From the NCBI GenBank assembly GCA_900553985.1, contig USFW01000012.1:1-42637 (forward strand): DNA of 42,637 bases, given 5' to 3'. Of the stretch, positions 36,728 through 42,637 are shown piece by piece (position 1 is the stretch's first letter; each line of letters opens with the position of its first letter). The stretch comes from an uncultured Clostridium sp. (lineage in GTDB: Bacteria; Bacillota; Clostridia; TANB77; CAG-508). Position numbers and translations under genes: made by a program. Below the pieces are notes generated by a model. That model did no database searches. It saw only the letters and a program-made list of their open reading frames with translations, and was not told where the DNA came from.

Positions 36728-37984
36728 ATGAATGCGAAAGATAAGAAAAAAAGACATATTAAAATTTCTTTAAAAAATATTATATATCTTTGTTTGTTTT
36801 TTATTATTCTATTATATTCAATAATGTTTTATAACCTCTATTTTTCAAAAGAAGTTTTTGCAAGTGATAACACAGAGATAAATGAAGAAAAAGTAAAAAT
36901 TAGTAATGCAAGTGAAATAAATATTGAAGAAATAATAGATAAAAATACAAATAATGGTAGAAAAGAGGAAATTAGTGTACATGAAGAAACATTGGAATAT
37001 ATAACTAAATATAGAACAAATAATAAATTACCAAAAGGTATGGTACAAGTAGTTCAAGAAGGAAGAGAAGGAAAACAAGAAATTACAACTAAAAAGGTTT
37101 ATGAAAAAGAACAACTAATAGAAGAAATACAAATGTCAAGTAAGATAAAAAAGGCATCTGTAAATAAAATTGTTGAAGTTGGAAATGGTAAGAAAATTGC
37201 AAATTACAATGTAAAAGTAGGAGATAAAGTATATGTGACATCAGATAGGTTATCAGTTATGTCTGAGCCAAGTGAGAATGCTACAAAAGTTGCAACATTA
37301 GCAAAAAATGACGAATTAAAAGTTTTAGAAATAAACGGACAATGGTATAAGATAATATGTGATAGTCATAGGGGATATGTAAAAAAAGAGTGTACAACAT
37401 ATTTAAATCCTAATGAAAAAGAAGTACAAAATGATAAAAATGCTCCATCTAATCAAGGAAATAGCACATCAGGGAGCGGTGGAAATATTGAAAAATTAAG
37501 CTTTGATATGAAATTAAATAAACCAAGTGGATTATCATTAGAACAATTTAAGAAAATATTAACAGATGATAAAGATAAAAATAAAATCTTTGAAAATAAT
37601 GCAGAATATTTTTATTATATAGAAAAACAATATAATATAAATGGAGTTTTTGTTGCAGCTGTTGCAATACATGAAAGTGGATGGGGAGCATCAAAAATTG
37701 CATTGCAAAAGAAAAACTTATTTGGATATGGAGCATATGACTCAAATCCATATAATGGTGCATATGAATTCACAGATTATTCTGAATGTATAGATTTAAT
37801 TGCAAGAGTTTTTGTAAAATACTATTTAAATCCAAAGGGAACAGAAATTTATGGAGGAGAAAAAGCTCAAGGAATATATTATAATGGGTCTACTTTAACA
37901 GCTGTTAATACTAAATATGCTTCTGACAAAAATTGGGCAAATAGTGTATACAAACATATGAAATATTTATATAATAAATTGTAA
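36728..37984 (+). CDS. Secreted G5-SH3b-glucosaminidase cell-wall hydrolase
   Basis: 418 residues from ATG 36728. A basic start and a signal/anchor helix (about 14-35) precede a G5-like domain (ETLEYITKYRTNNKLPKG ... VNKIVEVG). An SH3b domain (KVYVTSDRLSVMSEPSENATKVATL ... GYVKKE) and a Gly/Ser linker follow. The C-terminal LytD-type N-acetylglucosaminidase has AAVAIHESGWGASKIALQKKNLFGYGAYD; the Glu of HESGWG is the expected catalytic acid. It should cut peptidoglycan during growth, division or sporulation. Confidence 0.92.
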   Translation: MNAKDKKKRHIKISLKNIIYLCLFFIILLYSIMFYNLYFSKEVFASDNTEINEEKVKISNASEINIEEIIDKNTNNGRKEEISVHEETLEYITKYRTNNKLPKGMVQVVQEGREGKQEITTKKVYEKEQLIEEIQMSSKIKKASVNKIVEVGNGKKIANYNVKVGDKVYVTSDRLSVMSEPSENATKVATLAKNDELKVLEINGQWYKIICDSHRGYVKKECTTYLNPNEKEVQNDKNAPSNQGNSTSGSGGNIEKLSFDMKLNKPSGLSLEQFKKILTDDKDKNKIFENNAEYFYYIEKQYNINGVFVAAVAIHESGWGASKIALQKKNLFGYGAYDSNPYNGAYEFTDYSECIDLIARVFVKYYLNPKGTEIYGGEKAQGIYYNGSTLTAVNTKYASDKNWANSVYKHMKYLYNKL

Positions 37985-37991
37985 AAATTCC

Positions 37992-38020
37992 TTGCTATTT
38001 TATAAAAGATATTGTATGAT
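37992..38020 (+). promoter_or_regulatory. Promoter of the VirB2-like/CpaE-like cluster
   Basis: TTGCTA (37992-37997) and TATGAT (38015-38020), 17 nt apart, about 60 nt before the first start codon. Confidence 0.5.
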
Positions 38021-38080
38021 ATATAGGTAAATGAGAAAATAAGGAAATTGCCAAAATAGTAGAAAGGGGCATTAAATATA

Positions 38081-38488
38081 ATGAAAAAAACAATCATATT
38101 TATAACATTATTAGTAATTATTTTTGGACTATTTTCATTCACATCAGAAGTGTTTGCATCAGAAAGTATTTTAGATGAAGAAACAGAAAGCAAAATAGTA
38201 GAAATAAAAGAAAAAGAATTAAATTCAATAGCAGATTATCAAGAAAAATATGGCTCAAAAGCATATGGTACAGTTGCATACATCTTGAATTTAGTTAGAG
38301 TATATAGTATACCATTATGCTTTTTAGGAATTGCAATAGGAGCAATTCACCAATATGTTATAGGTATAAGAAAGCTAGATACTTTGGAAAAAGGTATGGG
38401 GCTTATAGTAACTTTTGTAACAATATTAATCATATGCCAAATCTTACCACTGGCCTTTACAGTGTTCGTAAAATTTGGAAGGGGGTAA
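38081..38488 (+). CDS. Small exported protein with two membrane helices, VirB2/TrbC-like
   Basis: 135 residues. A signal peptide (1-26, cut after VFAS) leads to an acidic helical stretch, then two hydrophobic helices (about 67-85 and 104-124) separated by a short basic loop (GIRKLDTLEKG). This signal-helix-loop-helix layout resembles VirB2/TrbC pilins and small membrane subunits. I see no stronger motif. It ends 3 nt before the next ATG, so the two are likely co-translated. Assignment is tentative. Confidence 0.6.
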   Translation: MKKTIIFITLLVIIFGLFSFTSEVFASESILDEETESKIVEIKEKELNSIADYQEKYGSKAYGTVAYILNLVRVYSIPLCFLGIAIGAIHQYVIGIRKLDTLEKGMGLIVTFVTILIICQILPLAFTVFVKFGRG

Positions 38489-38491
38489 CAA

Positions 38492-41002
38492 ATGAAGATT
38501 TTATTTGCTGTAAGTAATGAAGAAATTTCAGAATCAATAATTAAAAGATATCAAAAAGAATATAAAGAAATAATTTCTCATAAAAATGTTTATTACTTTA
38601 ATGCAATTTTAAAAGAATTACAAAAAGATAAATCTTATGACAGAATAGTTATAAGTGAAGATTTAGAGGCATTTACACACACACAATATGACCAAATAGA
38701 CAAGTTTATATTTGATAAATTAGATAGTATAAGTGATGAGGCTTCAAATATAAAAGGAAATGATATTCCAATTATTTTAATATGTGCAGATAGAAGAACA
38801 AAATCTGAGCAAATGCTTGTAAAATTGTTTGGAATAGGAATATACAATGCAATACTTGGAAATGACAGAAGTGTAGAAGAAGTTTGTAGATTAATCAACA
38901 GACCTAGAGCAAAAAAAGAAGCAAAATTATATTATAAAATAGATTCAGAAGAAGTAAATTATCAAGCTGAAAATGAAAATGATGTTAGTGAAATGGAAAT
39001 ACAAAACATTTTAGCTCATTATAAAAGTTTGGGAAAAAATGAAGATAGATACATAGATAGTTTTAATAATATTGCTGCGCAATATAATGATACTCAATTA
39101 AGAATTATAAGCAAATTCTTACCATTGAATGTAAGAGCAGTATTAGAAGAACGTTCACCTAAATATCAAAAAATAATGTCTTTTAATAATTCTGTTTCTA
39201 ATAGTTTAAGATATAAAAATAAGGAAAAAGAAAAGGAAGAAGGCACAAGTGAAAAGTTATTGAGACCCAAAAATAAATCTTCAGTAATGACAAAACCAGT
39301 AGTAATACCTTCTTCTGTTAATATAAGTGGAGCTAAAAAATTATCCAAGTCTAAACAAGTTCCACAACAACAGACTACCCAACATGTACAAAGAAATACT
39401 AAACATACAGTTGTAAATGATGAAATAATTGAGCAACTTCAAAGGGCAACAGAAGCTAAGGCAAGGGAAAGTGTAGTAAAACCAGTATTACAATCAGAAA
39501 ATGCAAAAAATGTAAGCAAAGTTGCAGAAACAAATAGTACTGAAATTCAAACAAAACAAGTAAAAAGGGGAAGGGGAAGACCTAGAAAAAATCCTATTCC
39601 AGAAGAAGTTAAAGAACCAGAAGTAAAAGAAATTCAAGAAAGTGTACAAGTTCAACCTGTAAAAAGAAGAAGAGGAAGACCTAGAAAAAATCCTATTCCA
39701 GAGGAACAGGAAATAACTTCAAATATTGAAGAACCTACAATATTACCAGGATTTGATGATATTGAGGAAGGAACACAAGAAATTGTACCTGAAGTTGAAG
39801 AAAACGTAGCAATTACAGTACCAGGATTTGAGGATGATTATGAAGATGATACAATATTACCAGGATTTGAAGATGAATATGAGGATGAAGAAAGTATGAT
39901 GTTACCTGGATTTGCAGAAGATGATGCAGAAGATGACGATATAAGTTATGGAAATGATTCTGAATATAGAGCAACTCAGGCAAATTATGTATCAAATAAC
40001 AATGAAAGAATAGAACATATAAACAATAATCAATATGTTAACAATCAATATTCAGCTTATAATAATACTGGAAACCAAATTGTAAAACAAAATAATGAAT
40101 ATGTACAAACAATTGATATATCATCTTTATTAACAGCTGATAAGAAAATAGTTACATTTGTAGGAACTAGTAAAAATGGAACATCATTTATTGTAAACAA
40201 TGTAGCTGAGTTATTATCAACAATGGGAATAAAAGTTGCCATATTAGATACAACACAAAATAGAAATTCATATTATATATATACAAAAAATGAAGAAGCA
40301 TTAAGAAATATAGCAACTAATTGTATAACAAATTTATCAAGAGGAACAGCAAATGGAATAAATGTAAATCCAAATCTAACAGTATTTACTTCACTTCCAG
40401 AAGAAAACGAAGCAATATCAAATGTAGACGAAATATTAGAAACATTAGTAAAAAATTATTCAGTTATATTAATTGATTGTGATTTCAATTCACCAATAGG
40501 ATATTTCAAACAATCACAAGAAACATATTTAGTTCAAACATTAGATATACTTACAATTCAACCATTAACAGCTTTTTTAAGAGAATTGAAAGCTAAAAAT
40601 ATTTTAGAAGAAAAGAAATTAAAAATTATATTAAATAAAGTGGTTAAAGTAAGAGGAATTACAGAAAAAACAATAATAGGTGGAATGGCATTTTATAATG
40701 ATCCAGCTATGTCATTTATGACAGAATTATTTGATAGGAATTTGATAAAACATATATCAATACCTTTTGAGGAAGATATATATGCAAAATACTTAGAAGG
40801 AATTATAAATTGTGAAATAACATTAAAAGGGTATTCAAAAAACTTTATGCAAATATTAAAAGAATTAGCTAATATGGTTTATCCTTTAATTTCAGGAAGA
40901 GGGACAAGTTATAGGCCACCAATGGTTAACACAAATCAAACAAATAGTACATTTTCACCAAGTATGAATAATACATTAGACCAAATGAAAAGAAAATTTT
41001 AA
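38492..41002 (+). CDS. CpaE/MinD-like ATPase-fold protein with AT-hook motifs
   Basis: 836 residues. Residues 1-150 resemble a receiver-like fold (MKILFAVSNEEISESIIKRY, DRIVISEDLEAF). A helical segment follows, then a long low-complexity linker. This contains two AT-hook cores, KRGRGRPRKNPIPEE and KRRRGRPRKNPIPEE (about 358-405), and three acidic repeats around LPGFEDEYEDE (about 415-490). The last 290 residues match a SIMIBI/MinD-type ATPase (KIVTFVGTSKNGTSFIVNNVAE, ILIDCDFNSPIG). The P loop is degenerate: GTSKNGTS lacks the normal KGGxGKT. CpaE of Tad pili has a similar receiver plus MinD order. Its role here is unknown. Confidence 0.7.
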   Translation: MKILFAVSNEEISESIIKRYQKEYKEIISHKNVYYFNAILKELQKDKSYDRIVISEDLEAFTHTQYDQIDKFIFDKLDSISDEASNIKGNDIPIILICADRRTKSEQMLVKLFGIGIYNAILGNDRSVEEVCRLINRPRAKKEAKLYYKIDSEEVNYQAENENDVSEMEIQNILAHYKSLGKNEDRYIDSFNNIAAQYNDTQLRIISKFLPLNVRAVLEERSPKYQKIMSFNNSVSNSLRYKNKEKEKEEGTSEKLLRPKNKSSVMTKPVVIPSSVNISGAKKLSKSKQVPQQQTTQHVQRNTKHTVVNDEIIEQLQRATEAKARESVVKPVLQSENAKNVSKVAETNSTEIQTKQVKRGRGRPRKNPIPEEVKEPEVKEIQESVQVQPVKRRRGRPRKNPIPEEQEITSNIEEPTILPGFDDIEEGTQEIVPEVEENVAITVPGFEDDYEDDTILPGFEDEYEDEESMMLPGFAEDDAEDDDISYGNDSEYRATQANYVSNNNERIEHINNNQYVNNQYSAYNNTGNQIVKQNNEYVQTIDISSLLTADKKIVTFVGTSKNGTSFIVNNVAELLSTMGIKVAILDTTQNRNSYYIYTKNEEALRNIATNCITNLSRGTANGINVNPNLTVFTSLPEENEAISNVDEILETLVKNYSVILIDCDFNSPIGYFKQSQETYLVQTLDILTIQPLTAFLRELKAKNILEEKKLKIILNKVVKVRGITEKTIIGGMAFYNDPAMSFMTELFDRNLIKHISIPFEEDIYAKYLEGIINCEITLKGYSKNFMQILKELANMVYPLISGRGTSYRPPMVNTNQTNSTFSPSMNNTLDQMKRKF

Positions 41003-41019
41003 ATAGGAGGAAAGAAAGA

Positions 41020-42147
41020 GTGATAACAGTAGCAATTGTTGGAATACTAATTATAGTAGTACTTGTATTAGTAGTATATAATATAAAAATAAATAAAAAA
41101 ATACAAAAATTCAAAAATATAAATCAAAAGATTACTAATTTACAAGTAGTACAAGATTTTATGAGTACGATAGGAGAAGCAACATCAGTTGATGAAAAGA
41201 TAAAGAAAATTAATGATATACTAATAGAAAAATATGAAATAAAATATTCAACAATAGTAGTGTTTAATGGCGCAGAATATGAAGTAAAAGCTTCAAATGT
41301 AGATAAAAAACATTGGGATTCATTAAAAGCATTACAAGATGTAGATATGTTTAAAGATAGTATAGAAAAGGCTACTCCTAAATATGTTACTGTTAACAAC
41401 GAAAAAGAGAGATTACCATATCAACAAATGGAATTTGGTAGGGCAAAATCAGCAATATTCTTTCCTTTATATATAGATAATGTATATATAGGATATTGGA
41501 TAATGGAAAGTGGAACACCACACGATTTTGATAATGTAGATATAACAATATTAGAAGTAATAAAAGATAATATTGTATCAGTATTAAAAACAGTAGTACA
41601 TCAAAAAACTCTTGAATCAATAGTGAGAAAAGATCTATTTAGTGAATTATATTCAGAAGAGTACTTATATGGTGAAGGAAAAAGAATTATAGACCAATAT
41701 ACAATTTCTACAATATGTATGTTTAGAATAACAAATATAGAAGAAATAAATAAAAATTATTGTAGAGAATTAGGAAATGAGGTAATTAGAAAAATAAGTG
41801 AATATGTAAGAAATAATATATCTGAAGATTATGTATTTGTAAGATATATGGGACCTAAGTTTGTAATAGCTTTTTCTGGTGTAGATGCAAATGGTGTAGC
41901 AAGTTTTATAAGTGACTTAAAAGAAAATATTGAAAAAATGAAAATATCTTTACCAGAAGATGATGAAGAATATACATATGAAAATTATAATGAACCAGAA
42001 GAAGAATTACCAGAAGAAGTCTCTCCAAGATTAAACTTTGTATTATCTTCTTATTACAAAGGCACAGGATTAGAAGAAGTATTGAAAAAACTAGAAGAGT
42101 ACTTAGATAATGCAGATAAAAATGAAAGTGATATAACTAATATATAA
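41020..42147 (+). CDS. Membrane GAF protein with a degenerate GGDEF domain
   Basis: 375 residues from GTG 41020 (AGGAGG 9 nt upstream). One transmembrane helix (about 2-22) and a short coiled region are followed by a GAF domain (about 45-200; STIVVFNGAEYEVKA ... SAIFFPLYIDNVYIGYWIMES). A GGDEF-like domain follows (about 225-370) in which the signature is replaced by RYMGPKFVIAF, so it should not make cyclic di-GMP. It may sense a ligand or act as a scaffold. It lies 17 nt after the CpaE-like gene and probably works with it. Confidence 0.75.
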   Translation: MITVAIVGILIIVVLVLVVYNIKINKKIQKFKNINQKITNLQVVQDFMSTIGEATSVDEKIKKINDILIEKYEIKYSTIVVFNGAEYEVKASNVDKKHWDSLKALQDVDMFKDSIEKATPKYVTVNNEKERLPYQQMEFGRAKSAIFFPLYIDNVYIGYWIMESGTPHDFDNVDITILEVIKDNIVSVLKTVVHQKTLESIVRKDLFSELYSEEYLYGEGKRIIDQYTISTICMFRITNIEEINKNYCRELGNEVIRKISEYVRNNISEDYVFVRYMGPKFVIAFSGVDANGVASFISDLKENIEKMKISLPEDDEEYTYENYNEPEEELPEEVSPRLNFVLSSYYKGTGLEEVLKKLEEYLDNADKNESDITNI

Positions 42148-42183
42148 TATTGTAAAATATTATTAAGAAAGGAGAAGTTAGTT

Positions 42184-42441
42184 ATGGAATTTGATAAAAC
42201 AATGAACTTCAAAGTGGAAAGAGAAGAAAATTTTAAATGTCAAGAAATTTTAAAGGATGTATATGGATCTTTATTAGAAAAAGGATATAATCCAATAAAT
42301 CAAATAGTTGGGTATATATTATCAGGAGATCCAACATATATTACAAGTCATAATGATGCAAGGAACAAAATTAGAACAATCGAAAGAGATGAATTACTAG
42401 AAAAAATGGTAAAAAAATATATAGGACTTGATGAGGTTTAA
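42184..42441 (+). CDS. ireB: IreB family regulatory phosphoprotein (UPF0297)
   Basis: 85 residues. MNFKVEREENFKCQEILKDVY, LEKGYNPINQIVGYILSGDPTYITSHNDARN and the final KYIGLDEV match the UPF0297/IreB family throughout. In enterococci IreB is phosphorylated by the IreK kinase and affects antimicrobial resistance. It is followed after 1 nt by ruvX, the usual alaS-ireB-ruvX neighbourhood. AAGGAG precedes ATG. Confidence 0.95.
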   Translation: MEFDKTMNFKVEREENFKCQEILKDVYGSLLEKGYNPINQIVGYILSGDPTYITSHNDARNKIRTIERDELLEKMVKKYIGLDEV

Positions 42442-42442
42442 A

Positions 42443-42637
42443 ATGAGAACATTAGGAATAGATTATGGTGATGCAAGAGTTGGAATTGCAATAACTGACC
42501 CACTTAATATAACAGCTCAAGGGTTAGAAACAATTCGGAAGAAATGGCACAGACAAAATTGTCTTAAGAAGACTAGATGAAATATTATCAGAATATGACA
42601 TTGATACATTTGTAATAGGAATGCCATACAATATGAA
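42443..42637 (+). CDS. ruvX: RuvX/YqgF Holliday-junction resolvase-like protein, partial, needs one +1 step
   Basis: Only the first part is in the window (about 64 residues). It opens MRTLGIDYGDARVGIAITDP with the metal-binding Asp of the RNase H fold. After ITAQGLETI the in-frame codon is CGG (42536). Skipping the C gives GRNGTDKIVLRRLDEI and then FVIGMPYNM, the family's second conserved block, to the window edge. Triplet reading stops after 14 residues. In B. subtilis and E. coli the protein acts in 16S rRNA maturation. It starts 1 nt after ireB. Confidence 0.88.
42536..42539 (+). other. CGG +1 recoding site in ruvX (ATT CGG A)
   Basis: CGG in frame after ATT (Ile). Skipping the C joins ETI to GRNGTDKIVLRRL and the rest of the protein. 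The final 98 nt of the window stay open in the shifted frame. Confidence 0.82.

Overview
The window is very AT-rich DNA with AGGAGG-type ribosome binding sites. It carries Bacillota housekeeping clusters (rpsB-tsf, pyrH-frr, uppS-cdsA-rseP, ctsR-mcsA-mcsB-clpC, groES-groEL, ireB-ruvX) and sporulation genes (dipicolinate synthase subunit A, YlbJ). This points to an anaerobic, spore-forming, low-GC Clostridia-like bacterium, probably an uncultured gut lineage. Arginine is written almost only as AGA, and TTG or GTG starts are frequent.

Layout. 1-2.2 kb: a thioesterase (minus strand) and an intracellular GH13 alpha-amylase. 2.4-12.1 kb: translation and envelope-lipid genes (rpsB, tsf, a DUF2207 membrane protein, pyrH, frr, prenyl synthase, uppS, cdsA, rseP), then a 213-bp palindromic element. 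12.2-20.8 kb: an adhesin-like membrane protein, tRNA-Thr, an RdgB-type NTPase, ftsY, a UPF0182 protein, a DUF5665 protein, dipicolinate synthase A and uppP. 20.9-25.0 kb: a small unknown protein and ylbJ (minus strand), a prepilin-leader/LRR protein and a small unknown protein. 25.1-32.2 kb: heat-shock genes with a CtsR operator and a CIRCE element. 32.5-33.9 kb: a small Cys/Gly protein, a tRNA Val-Asp-Phe cluster and a decayed DinD-like gene. 33.9-42.6 kb: an acyl-CoA synthetase, a cell-wall hydrolase, a VirB2-like/CpaE-like/degenerate-GGDEF trio, ireB and the start of ruvX.

Main observation. I scanned the window by eye for every CGG triplet. About thirty lie out of frame inside genes and are harmless. 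Seven fall in frame, and at all seven the conserved protein continues only if the C is skipped and the next codon GGN (glycine) is read. Two of these are in rseP, one in dipicolinate synthase A, one in ruvX and three in the Gly-rich tail of the DUF2207 protein. I found no in-frame CGG read as an ordinary triplet. CGA and AGG are still read as Arg. The sites share no upstream codon or downstream structure that I can see. The simplest reading is that CGG is not an Arg codon here: CGGN behaves as a four-base glycine codon, or CGG is a vacant codon that forces a +1 shift. This is an inference from sequence. Sequencing error is the main alternative and is disfavoured by the uniformity of the pattern.
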